The notes under the pieces are model-generated. The model ran no database searches. It was not told the DNA's origin and worked only from the letters and a program-made list of their open reading frames with translations. A stretch of 64,000 nt of DNA, taken from assembly GCA_011033025.1 (NCBI GenBank), contig WFMF01000197.1:186001-250000 (forward strand). The letters are read 5' to 3'. Position numbers and translations under genes: made by a program. This document shows positions 54,316 through 64,000 of the stretch, in pieces. Numbering within the stretch: the first letter of the stretch is position 1; each line of letters begins with the position of its first letter. This DNA comes from Beroe forskalii (taxonomy: Eukaryota; Ctenophora; Nuda; Beroida; Beroidae).

Positions 54316-57300
54316 GAAAACAACTCAGGATTTTTTACACAAATGCAAATGGCCTTTATAGCAAACTCTCACAACTGCGCTTGATCATAGAGATGAATGC
54401 CATTGATATTGTCTGTGTGACAGAATCACACTTCAATGACAATCTTGAATTGGCTGAATTCACCATTCCAGGATTTAATACCTTTACAAGCAATAGAAAT
54501 TTCAAGCTTGATCGGACAAAATCTAGAAGTGAAATTAGTGATGGTGGTGGATCAGTTATTTATATCCATGAAAGTATACCAGTCCTTGAGGGAAGCCATG
54601 ATAGCAGCCTTGACTCAACTTCAGTTACTATCAAAACAGACATTGGAGAAATTTTGTTGGGTTGTCTATACAGGTCTGCATCACTAAATGAAAGTCAAAA
54701 CATGGATTTCCTGAACTATTTTTCATCTAAAGTATCACTTTCTACTGATGATAACAGAGAAAAACTGATAATTGGAGATCTAAATTGTCCCGATATTTCT
54801 TGGCTGTCTGGCAATGTTGCAGGACCAGCTAATACAACCAATAAGTCATTGTTGCTGCAACAAAGCATAATGGACACTGTTCATAACTCTGGTTTTTCAT
54901 GGCTCATAACTGATGAAGTGACTCGACGAAGAAAAGTTGGAAATTCTATTCAAGAAAGTACAATTGATCAAGTGCTATGTTCTGATAATTCTTTAGTGAG
55001 CGAGTTTAAAATTGGGTCACCCTTAGGTAAAAGTGACCATGTATCTTTCATAATAGATCTAAACTTATTTACACCAGAGCAAGGACATTGTTATGATGTT
55101 GATGATGTTAAGAGGTGTTGGTCAAAAATAAGTGAGGATGAACTTCTTAATGAATCTTATAAGATAAATTGGGACTTCAGTAAGGATACCAAAATCATGG
55201 AAGTAGAGGAGATGTGGGAAGAAATCCATGGCAAGCTTTCATCAATTTCTAATCTTGTCCCTCATGCTAAGCCTGTTCAATCAGGTAAGATTGATAACTA
55301 CAACATGCCATGGGTTAATTCCTCTCTTCGACGTGCCATGAGAGCAAAAAATAAAGCATGGTGTGACTTTGATGAAATTGGAAACCTGGAGAAATTAAAT
55401 TTAGCTTTGTATAAGCAGGGAATTTTTGAAGAATTAGAGATTAAAGCTAAGATCCAGTATGAAAAGAAAATAACTGCTAATTTGAAACATAACTCTAAAG
55501 CCTTTTATGCATATCTCCGAAATAGACGCAAAATTAAATCAATTGTCACAACTTTGAGGAAGGATGATAAGTCTGGTTCTTTAACTTCAAATGATTATGA
55601 GACAGCTGAATGCTTTGCTGATGCTTTTTCTTCTGTTTTCATTGAAGAGCCACTTGGACCTCTTCCTCCTGGTTGTTACAAGTCTGTTTGTAGTGAATCT
55701 AAACTTGATATAAATATAACAGAAAGAGATGTTTTTAATGAACTAAATCAACTTAATATTTATAAAAGTTTTGGCCCTGACAATGTCCACCCTAAGCTGC
55801 TCCACTCTTTAGCTAATAATAGTGACTTTGTCAGATCTATCACATTGCTATATGCAAAGTGTATTGAAACATGTGCAATGCCTAGTATCTGGAAAACAGC
55901 AAATGTTGTAGCTTTACATAAGAAAGACTCAAAGCTTGATCCTCTTAACTATAGACCTGTTTCCTTAACCTGTATTTTGTGTAAGATTTATGAGAAGTTT
56001 TTGAGAGAACACATACTCAGTATTGTCGAGAAGAATATTTCCAATGGTCAACATGGTTTCATTGAAGGGAAATCATGCCTTTCAAATTTACTTGAAACTT
56101 TTGATACTGTTTTAGATATGCTTGACTCAGGTTACCCTGTAGACTTATTCTTCCTTGATTTTCTTAAAGCTTTTGACTCTGTGCCTCACTATAGACTTTT
56201 TAACTAAACTTGAGGGTTATGGAATAAAAGGGTCTTTGTTAGAAATTTTACGGGATTTCTTATCTGGTAGAACAATGACAACAAGTGTCAGAGGTTGCTA
56301 CTCTAAGAGCAGAGCTATTCTTAGTGGTGTCCCTCAGGGCTCAGTTTTGGGACCCTTACTTTTTATCCTGTTCATTAATGATCTACCAGAGGAAATTAAG
56401 AACAAGAGTATGTTATTTGCTGATGATTTAAAACTAATTGCAAATGCTGGAAATAAGATTCAGATTAATGAAGATCTTCATAAGCTAGAGCAGTGGGAAC
56501 AATTGTGGCTTCTAAAGTTTAATACTGAGAAATGCAAAGTTATGCATCTACCCTATAACAATAATCCTAATAATCAATACTTTCTAAATGGTGTGTTATT
56601 AGATAATGTTAAAATTGAAAAAGACTTAGGCTTGTTTGTGAGTGAAAATTTAGGCTGGGATGACAATATTAGATCTTGTATTAAATTAAGTAATAAATGT
56701 ATTGGTTGGGTATCTAGGAACATGATTGACAGAGATCACAGGTTGTTGTCTCGTGTTTATAAATCAATAATCCGTCCTAGACTTGAATACTGTGTCCAGT
56801 TGTGGAACCCGGTTGCTTGCCATGGGAACTGGTCGACAATCTTGGAGTTGGAGTCTATTCAGAGGAGGTTCACCCGTCTTGCCAATGATGTTGGCCTCCT
56901 TCCCTACAGCAAGCGACTGGAAATAATGCAACTTACTACTCTTGGGGAGAGGCGTATACGTGGAGACCTCATAGAAACCTTTAAGATTGTTACAGGCAAA
57001 GTTGGTTATGGTAAGAATGTGTTCAATTTGAGCAGATCTGGTAGCAAGATTGTAAGTAAAGTGAATGTTCAAGTAGACAGTGATATCCTAAAGTTGAGAC
57101 AATCATTTCTTCCTGATAGAATTAAAAGGTATTGGAACATTTTACCTTCTTATGTTAAGTCATCAGACAATGTTTCATCTTTTAAAGCGAACCTAGAGAA
57201 GTTTAAGAGAGAATCTTCTCATTTAGAAAATCATTTTTGGGAAGTATCTAATATTATAATTGATAAAATTGAAGGGAATGCCAGTTATCTGATACGCAAG

Positions 57301-57682
57301 GAAAAATTTAACAAGTATCTTATGGAAAACCCCTTTGTTGCTAAAAGGAAAGGTTTTAATACTTTTTCTCATAATGGTTAATTAATATTATTATGTCTCC
57401 TGTGTTTTTTATTTATTTTTAGTTTTTAACCATAATTTTGTTTTCAGAATCTTAAATTATTCAAATTTGTATGTATATTTTTGGTGAAACTTAACTTTTA
57501 ATTCATAACAAACTCATGTTTGTCAGGGCACTATATCATAGTGCAACTTATTGTATTATTTAAACTGAATATTGAGAGTACCTTGTAGAGGTACATGACG
57601 TGAAGAAGGATGATGAAGAGCAAGTTTGTTCTATTTGTGTTGTATTCATTACAAAACTATTATCTTATCTTATCTTATCTTT
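53198..57682 (+). mobile_element. nearly full-length CR1/Jockey-like non-LTR retrotransposon
   Basis: ORF1 (PHD), ORF2 (endonuclease, RT), 3'UTR from 57382 and a (TATCT)n tail at about 57661-57681. There is no 5'UTR. It lies between two pieces of a related LINE that would otherwise be nearly continuous. The left boundary is inferred, within about 15 bp. Confidence 0.85.
54312..57381 (+). pseudogene. LINE ORF2: AP endonuclease plus reverse transcriptase, one frameshift
   Basis: Endonuclease: FYTNANGLYSKLSQL, CVTESHF (catalytic Glu), GDLNCPDISW, STIDQVLCSD, GKSDHVSF. Reverse transcriptase: NVVALHKKDSKLDPLNYRPV, GQHGFIEGKSC, LDFLKAFDSVPH (motif A Asp), GVPQGSVLGPLLF (motif B), FADDLKL (motif C), then the CR1-type C-terminal region (IIRPRLEYCVQLW, IQRRFTRL, ERRIRGDLIETFK). 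The frame breaks at about 56196-56202: a run of five T after TAGAC places a stop at 56205, whereas four T would continue into LTKLEGYGI. First Met is 54381, after the first endonuclease motif; the frame is open upstream and overlaps the end of ORF1 in the -1 frame. All catalytic residues seen are intact. Confidence 0.88.
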
Positions 57683-58577
57683 AGAATGTTGGGAGGAAAC
57701 CTGGCTTCTGAAATTCAATGTTGATAAATGTAAAGTGATGCACATCACTGTGAATGATAACCCAAAAAATGAATATGTTTTAGATGGTAAGATTTTGCAA
57801 GAAACTCTAACTGAAAAGGATCTGGGTGTTTTAATGAATAATAACTTGCAGTGGGACAGTAATATTGATAAATGTATTAAGGAAGCTAATAGAACCATTG
57901 CATGGGTTGGAAGGAATGTTATCTCAAAAGAAAGTGATATAATGTTAAGAATATATAAGGCAATAATTAGACCAAAGCTTGAGTACTGTGTGCAGCTTTG
58001 GTGTCCAACTGCTCACTATGGGAATTGGACTACCATCCTTGAATTAGAAGGTGTTCAGCGTCGCTTCACAAGGCTTATAAATGGCATTGGTACACTTCCC
58101 TATAGTGAACGGTTGGACAGACTTGGTTTGACAACTTTGGCTGAAAGAAGAATAAGAGGTGACCTCATAGAAACATTTAAAATGGTTAATAAGCAAGTTG
58201 AATATGGTAAAGGTTTGTTTAAACTTGGTAGAAGTAGAAGGAATCTGTTAACTCATAAGACAGCTAATGTTAATTTGTCAAAGGATATAAGCAGATTGTC
58301 TGACAATTTTATTTCTGAAAGAGTCCGGCAATTTTGGAATGATTTACCTAAATTAGTGAGAGATGTTTCCACTGTTGATAATTTCAAAGCTAGTCTGGAG
58401 TGTTATAAAAATGATGCAAAGTGTCTTAGCCCTAGCAACTTTTGGTATGTATCTACACAAGTTCTAGAAAAAATAGAAGGGAACAGTTATTTGTCAAATA
58501 AGATGAAGTTTAACCAGTATTTGAGGAAAAATCCTTTTGTGGCCAAGAAGAAGGGCATCAACATCAACTCTTCATAG
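57683..58577 (+). pseudogene. 3' part of the older host LINE (RT C-terminal region)
   Basis: Frame from LECWEETWLLKFNVDKC to a stop at 58575: EKDLGVLMNNNLQWD, IIRPKLEYCVQLW, VQRRFTRLINGIG, ERRIRGDLIETFK, ending KKKGININSS. Clearly related to, but diverged from, the inserted element throughout. The ORF is intact for 290 codons, so it is not very old. The 3'UTR runs to an ATT-rich tail near 58755. Confidence 0.82.
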
Positions 58578-58784
58578 TTGTTTGTCCATAAGTTACATAA
58601 CTTTTTATCATGTTTTTCAGGCTTGATTTTGACAGCTTTAAGTTATTGGACGCCTGTGTTAAAGGGTGTGTTTTTATTGAAAGCCATTTTATGTTTACTA
58701 GTGAATTGATGTGAGATGGTTCAATACCATTATGTTTTTATTATTATTATTATATTATAGATATATAATTGAATTAATATAAGA

Positions 58785-58970
58785 AATCATTCTTCAAGAC
58801 ATCAATCTACAAGACTTTTCTCCAACTCTGTACTTGAACACCAAAATGATCCCTTGAGGTAATGAAATGTGGAGAGCAGTAGGATCTAAGTGAGTCACAC
58901 CACGATGAGTGGTGTGCAGGCATCTTCAGTCCAATACCTACCTTTCTAGCTTTAGGGGTGTTTAAATATG
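58785..58970. repeat. dispersed repeat, copy 2
   Basis: Relative of 19605-19905 in the same orientation; sequence differs by scattered substitutions. Directly follows the LINE tail. Confidence 0.7.
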
Positions 58971-59823
58971 TAATTTATTACAATTACTAGAAAGGCCCGT
59001 TGGGCCAGCTAGATAATACAGGACCAAATAATAAGCTCTCAAAAAGTTTATGAAGGAGCAAAATTGACCATTATTCTTTGGTTACTTTTAGTAATGCTGG
59101 ATCGTACATGTTTTGATCATTATAATTTGCTCTTGTATGATGAATTTAAATCTGAAAATTAAAACCGAGTATCGTACTCATACTGATCGTTGAATCAAAG
59201 CATTGATTTAACTTTAAGCCAAGAGCAGTATTCCAAAAGCGCAATGTGCTATGCCCAAATTCGATTCAATTTGATTTTGATCCTGTTCAATCTTAAACAG
59301 CTGCAAATTCACATCCTTCCGTTACCATCAACTCAGCATTGATTTAAATCAACCGACGTCTGTCATAGATTTATGAAGAGATGCTAACGGAAATAGCCTC
59401 CACGATGCAAGCCATACCCGTTCTCTATTTCCAGATCTTGAATTTCAAATGAAAAGCAGGAAACAAATCGTTCTTTCAAACGCTAAAACACAGCAATCAA
59501 CAACGTATCAGAAAGCACTCCCATAGAATTGATCATAATCTGCACGTGCAGAATATCTGTATCCATAGCAACGGTGCGACTTAGCCCAGCTTAGCCTTCG
59601 TTTCTCTTGATATCATCTTGGCAAGCTCAAATTTAATTGTATACGGCGGCACAAACATTATTCACGTGTGACTTTACTTTATATATAAGATTTCTTTACT
59701 GGTTGGCCTTGATCAGTCTTAATGATTGACTAAGTGCTGTCTCTCAGCACAACCCAGCTGTAAAAATGGTGTTCAATTCAATTCAATTCATTTTATGCAA
59801 AACTTTTCATTTGAGGCATAGTT
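58971..59823. other. upstream region of the AUH-like gene
   Basis: No exon recognised. 59525-59640 is the inverted relative of the repeat at 17430-17550 (shared ATCCATAGCAACGG and TTTCTCTTGATA words). A 55-bp piece before the start (59703-59757, AATGATTGACTAAGTGCT ... CTCAGCACAACC) has a relative inside the intron at 60622-60667. A core promoter could not be identified. Confidence 0.5.
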
Positions 59824-60118
59824 ATGCTGATCTCAAGAATAATTCACCATGGAGTCAAGAGATTCCTCTCCTCTTCTAGTAGTGAAGTTCTTCTGACTTA
59901 TCCTGAAGCAAATCCTGGCATAGCACTTCTTGGACTCAATAGACCTCCAGTCAATGCTGTCAGTTTATCACTGGGTGCTGCTCTCCGAGAATCATTAGGA
60001 GAGATAAAAGAAAATAAAAGTTTGCAAGGAGTCATTCTTTATAGTACATCTCCAAAAATATTTTGTGCTGGTGCAGATCTGAAAGAGAGACTCTTCATCA
60101 AAGAAGAGGATGTCCCAG
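59824..60118 (+). CDS. AUH: AUH-like exon 1
   Basis: 98 codons plus one base; start ATG preceded by GGCATAGTT. Covers the targeting peptide and the FCAGADLKER motif. Confidence 0.88.
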
Positions 60119-61316
60119 GTATGTAATCTTTGTTAAATTATGCTTGCAAATAAATTGGTTAGATAAATGATTAATAAGTATCCATATTTCAATCATAAAG
60201 AAAAATTCTTCTAGACATTATAATTCAGTAATGTTTAGTTATGCACGATCTCCATTCTCTATTGAGTCCCTCATGTCATTGTTCACATGTAAGCATTTGT
60301 TAGATAACAGTTAACACCTTATTTGTTTGCAGATATTGTGTGGCTGAGGGAATTTTCTTTTATTTATATTATTTTGAACTTGAGTTAATTTGATTTGACC
60401 TGGGATTGTCATTAAGATGCAGCGTGACCTTGGCAAGTTACTAATTTGCAGCTTTATGTTTGTAAATATGTTTTAACCTTATTTTGATTTTAAGTATGCA
60501 CTGTTTTAAGAGTGTAATTTTAAATTTTTTGACACTGAAATTTCCAGAAATCAAATTTTGGTGGATATGAATACAATATATTATGAGTATATCCTTAGCA
60601 AGTAGCCTTTTCAACAATCTTTGTGATTGGTTAAGTGCTTAAAAGTGCTTCCCCTCAGCACAACCAAGAAGCTTTTTTAAATATAATAGAATGGGAAAAT
60701 ATATACTGTACTGTAATTGTGCAATGTAAAAATTATTTTCAAAATCAAATTCATTTCAGATATGGTGAGGAGATTCCGTCTCATGATCCAAGATCTTTAT
60801 GAACTCCCTATGCCAGTCATTTGTGCAATAGATGGAGTAGCTATGGGTGGTGGCCTTGAGTTAGCACTTGGGACTGATATAAGGGTGTGTAGCTCAACAG
60901 CAAAAATGGCTCTGTCTGAAACAAAACTAGCTATCATACCTGGAGGTGGAGGCACTCAAAGGCTTCCTCGAGTGGTTGGTGTGTCCAGGGCCAAGGAGCT
61001 AATTTTCACTGGAAGAGATGTGTATGGTAAGGAAGCTGAACAAATTGGTCTTGTGAACTATTGTGTGGAGCAAAATTCTGAGGGCAATGCAGCTTTCATG
61101 AAAGCCATGGAAATGGCCAGTTTATTACAAGATAGGGGCCCTGTTGCTTTGAGAATGGCAAAGAAGGCAATAACTGATGGATTTGAAGCTGGTCCTATGA
61201 GAGCTGGCTTGGATGTTGAACATGAGTGTTACCTAGGAGTCATACCTACACAGGACAGAATTGAGGCTCTTATGGCCTTCAGAGAAAAAAGAAAACCTAA
61301 TTTTAAGGGCAAATGA
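59824..61316 (+). CDS. AUH: AUH-like enoyl-CoA hydratase (methylglutaconyl-CoA hydratase family), mitochondrial
   Basis: Two exons, join(59824..60118, 60760..61316), 283 residues; donor gtatgt, acceptor tcatttcag, phase 1. Family members hydrate enoyl-CoA esters; AUH acts on 3-methylglutaconyl-CoA in leucine breakdown. N-terminus MLISRIIHHGVKRFLSSSSS looks like a mitochondrial targeting peptide. Crotonase motifs: FCAGADLKER (oxyanion hole, about residue 79), MGGGLELALG with the first catalytic Glu (about 132), SETKLAIIPGGGGTQRLPR with the second (about 155), and a C-terminus of IPTQDRIEALMAFREKRKP-type. SETKLAIIPGGGGTQ is closer to AUH than to ECHDC2, the main alternative. Length fits either (292-339 in human). 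Intact reading frame, so probably functional. Confidence 0.88.
60119..60759 (+). other. AUH-like intron
   Basis: 641 bp, GT-AG, AT-rich; contains the small repeat shared with the upstream region at about 60622-60667. Confidence 0.8.
60760..61316 (+). CDS. AUH: AUH-like exon 2
   Basis: Completes an Asp codon then MVRRFRLMIQDLYELPMPV; carries both catalytic Glu residues and the stop TGA at 61314. Confidence 0.9.
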
Positions 61317-61449
61317 GCTATGTTCTTTATGTAGGTTTGTAATAGATATTATGTATAATCAACGAATTTTTGATCAGTAATTCAATAAGAAATTTCAGAT
61401 CCATGTTGGTTTTATACTGTTATAATTCATGATATAGAGTTATGATACC

Positions 61450-61635
61450 TACCTTAGGAGGTGTATTTATGTGGAGTATGAGTTTGGTGTTTACAAATTT
61501 GGTAGTGTGCAATTTTGGGATCTTTCTCAAGTCATTTCTCTAGTTAACATATTATGATAATGAAGTCACTTGGAACTGTCAGGGTGTGTGAAAAATCCCC
61601 AAATTACAACCTCCATAAATACACCTCCTAAGGTA
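61450..61635. mobile_element. MITE family 1, copy c (reverse orientation)
   Basis: 186 bp with ends TACCTTAGGAGGTGTATTT and AAATACACCTCCTAAGGTA, a near-perfect inverted pair. About 130 bp after the AUH-like stop, so it may fall in its 3'UTR. Confidence 0.92.
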
Positions 61636-61707
61636 CTTAGTTTTATCAAACCAAAGTGACATTTCATACCTACTTAGCTTAATATATAAAATCAGTCAAT
61701 CCTATTG

Positions 61708-61908
61708 TCGTAGGATACTGTCACAGTGCCTTTATTGGAATCCAATCAACGAAAACCGAGTACAAAACAATCACTGGGCCTTGATTGGAATCCAATCAAC
61801 GAACATCTAGTAGAATTTAGTCACAACTCTTAGATTGGAATCCAATCATCGAACACCGAGTAGAATACAGCCACTGTGTCTTGATTGGAATCCGATCAAT
61901 GAACACCG
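61708..61908. repeat. 50-bp four-copy repeat with GATTGGAATCCAATC
   Basis: Period exactly 50 at 61733, 61784, 61834 and 61884; each copy includes the 15-base palindrome GATTGGAATCCAATC (or one change) followed by AACGAACACCGAGTA. Confidence 0.9.
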
Positions 61909-61914
61909 ATGATT

Positions 61915-62780
61915 GCAGTTCACGTGAATTCACGTGAACCCAAGTGCACTGAGAACACGTGAACCACGCGGACTGAGTTAATGTGAATTCACGTGGACTG
62001 AGTTCACTCGAATTTACGTGAACCATGCGAATACATTATACACGTTGACTGGGTTTTTGCTAATTAAAGTGAATAGTATACACGTGAACTGAGTTCACGT
62101 GAATCCACACGTGGACTGAGTTCACATGGATTGAAGTGAATTCGCATGGACTGAGTTCACCTAAATCCACGCGGACTTGTCAGACCATCATTTCAGTGAC
62201 CGGACGCGAAGAGGTCAGACGTCTGACAAACGCGGACTGAGTTCATGCGAATTCACGTAAATCCACGTTGACTGAGTTCTCGTGAATTAAAGGGAATCCA
62301 CGTGAACTGAGTTCACGTGAATTTAATTGGGAATCCACGTGAACTGAGTTCACGTGAATCCACGTGGACTTAGTTCTTATGAATTAAAATGAATTTGCGT
62401 TAACTGAGAGTGAGTTCACGTGATTCCACGTGGTCCGAGTTCACCTGAATTAAAGTGAATTCGCGTTTACTGAATTCACGTAAATCCACGTTGCCTGAGT
62501 TCACGTGATTTAAAGTGAACTGAGTTCACGTGAACCAACGTGGACTGGGTCACGAGAATTCACGTGAAATATGAATCCAAGCGGACTGAGTTCACGTGAA
62601 TTCAATCGAATTCGTGTGAACTAACTCAAACTGAACAGGAACTGAGTTCACGTGAACCAACGTGAAATGAGTTCACGTGAATCCAATTGGACTGAGTTCT
62701 CGTGATTTCACGTGGACTGAGTTCACCTGAATTCATGTGGAGTTTGGACTGAGTTCATCAAGCCAAGGTTTACGGCGGAC
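61915..62780. repeat. TTCACGTGAA palindromic satellite
   Basis: Degenerate ~25-bp units GTTCACGTGAATCCACGTGG plus ACTGA. Each holds one or two CACGTG E-box cores and is largely self-complementary. Interrupted by a miniature insertion at 62177-62229. Confidence 0.9.
62177..62229. mobile_element. 53-bp miniature inverted-repeat insertion
   Basis: Starts TTGTCAGAC and ends GTCTGACAA (perfect 9-bp inverted ends) and is flanked by ACGCGGAC on both sides (62169-62176, 62230-62237), consistent with an 8-bp target-site duplication. Confidence 0.6.
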
Positions 62781-63599
62781 ATCAGTTCGCCGCGAATTCA
62801 CGAGAACTTATAGTAGTCGTTCACATGGAATTAGTCCAGGTTGACTGGAAAATTCATGACGAACTTGAACACTGAATTCGCGTGTATTCGTGGCGAACTC
62901 AGGTGAATTCGCCGAAGTCCGTGGCGAATTATGGCGGAGTTCGCCATTTTTTAGCGAACTTCACCGTGAATTCATCTGAATTCTCCTCAATTCGCCGCGA
63001 TTCCAGGTGAACGTGCTAAAATCAAGGATTATACTTTATTTGATAGAATGAGGATAAATATATTGTGGTTTAATATGCAGAGAAAACACCAATTTACACT
63101 TACAGCGAATAAAATTAGTTTCTAATTTTACAATTTGAATTACATCACCATTATTCTTAAAGTTAAAGTATTATAGTGGAGAATAAAAATGGCCACTTTA
63201 ATACTACAAAATTAAAAATTCTATGAAAAAAACTCAAAATATGAAAACTGATAAAAGTTAAATCCAGATGAACTTCAAGAACCATATTCGAAACGAAATT
63301 TGTCGTTTTCTAGGCGGAGGGGGGGGGGCTTTAGTTACAGTTTAAGTTATAATACTCTGATTTCACAAATGGATCTAATTTCAAATGCATTATAGACCAG
63401 CAAAACCAGTGAAGGCCTCTATGTTTGCAGAGTGTCTTCAGCAAACGTAGCTGTTAGAATTGCAGTGCCCTCAATTTTCAAACATGTATAAGCGCTTGAA
63501 CATGAGTGCAATTGAAGAAAAAAGCATTGTGAATATTTTGTTTCACATCAAAGCCTTTTTCATGTTTTCAGTTTAAAAGATTTGATTGTCACTAATCTT
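62781..63599. other. no gene recognised
   Basis: To about 63010 diverged GAATTCGC/GCGAATTC words continue the satellite; then AT-rich unique sequence with a G run at 63320-63328. Confidence 0.45.
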
Positions 63600-64000
63600 A
63601 CGTTATATCAATATCCATGGTAACGCTATCACATCACGTTTCCATTGTAACACTGTCGCATCACGTATCCATGGTAATGTTGTGTCACATCACTTATTCA
63701 TAGAAAAGTTGTGTCACATCACGTATCCATTGTAACGCTATCACATCACGTATCCATGGTAACACTGTCCACGTCATATCACGTATCCATGGTAAATCTG
63801 TCCACGTCACTACGTGTCACTTCACGTATCCATGGTAACGCGGTGTCAAATCGTGTATCCTCTGTACACGTCATATTAAGTATCCATGGCAACGCTGTCA
63901 TATTACGTTTACATGGTAACTTTGTACACGTCATAATATCACGTATCCATGGTAACGCTGTACACCTTGTGGTTGTTACAGTCACTAATGTACAGGTTAT
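63600..64000. repeat. CACGTATCCATGGTAACGCTGTCACAT satellite, runs off the window
   Basis: About 12 units of 28-36 bp, each with CGTATCCATGGTAAC (contains the palindrome CCATGG) and a TCACATCA or GTCCACGTCA spacer. The array was still present at the window end. Confidence 0.88.

Overview
This is nuclear DNA of a eukaryote, most likely an invertebrate metazoan. The support is multi-exon GT/AG genes for tetraspanins, a C2-domain protein and a mitochondrial crotonase-family enzyme, two kinds of CR1/L2-type non-LTR retrotransposon, an LTR-element fragment, many short inverted-repeat elements, and TTAGGG-type interstitial repeats. There is no bacterial operon structure. I cannot name the species; the mix would fit a marine deuterostome or lophotrochozoan, but that is a guess.

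Layout. 0.6-19.3 kb, minus strand: a complete six-exon tetraspanin (gene A, ATG at 19336, stop at 9608, 240 residues) and downstream of it three exons of a second tetraspanin (gene B, 3204 to 588) with a complete large extracellular loop and fourth membrane segment but no visible first half. A small one-membrane-span ORF (4925-5251) lies between their exons. Introns carry minisatellites, MITE-like elements and a 1.5-kb DNA transposon with clean target-site duplications. 20.6-25.4 kb: foldback repeats, a 20-bp minisatellite and a GC-rich block of short palindromes. 26.3-28.7 kb, minus: a decayed L2-like LINE. 29.9-39.5 kb: a 52-bp minisatellite, a pair of ~500-bp inverted arms bracketing 7.8 kb, and inside them an LTR-like sequence followed by a complement of an entire mature tRNA-Asp including CCA, a gag-like ORF, and (minus) two exons of a C2-domain gene. 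36.6-38.4 kb holds self-complementary satellites.

39.5-50.5 kb is one 11-kb satellite block: a 9-bp array, a 7.1-kb 20-23-bp array with no stop codon in any plus frame, and a 2.7-kb 41-bp array. 50.5-53.0 kb repeats the foldback and 52-bp families in the opposite orientation. 53.1-58.6 kb, plus: a nearly full-length CR1-like LINE (ORF1 with PHD finger; ORF2 endonuclease plus reverse transcriptase, broken by one extra T) apparently nested in a related older LINE. 59.8-61.3 kb, plus: a two-exon AUH-like enoyl-CoA hydratase. 61.4 kb to the end: another MITE copy and three further satellites.

The only conventional genes are the tetraspanins, the C2 gene, the AUH-like gene and possibly the small membrane ORF; nothing indicates they form a pathway. 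The most striking theme is that minisatellites sit directly upstream of 3' splice sites in four exons examined, and in tetraspanin gene A the repeat unit itself contains the splice acceptor and the first codons of the last exon, in frame.
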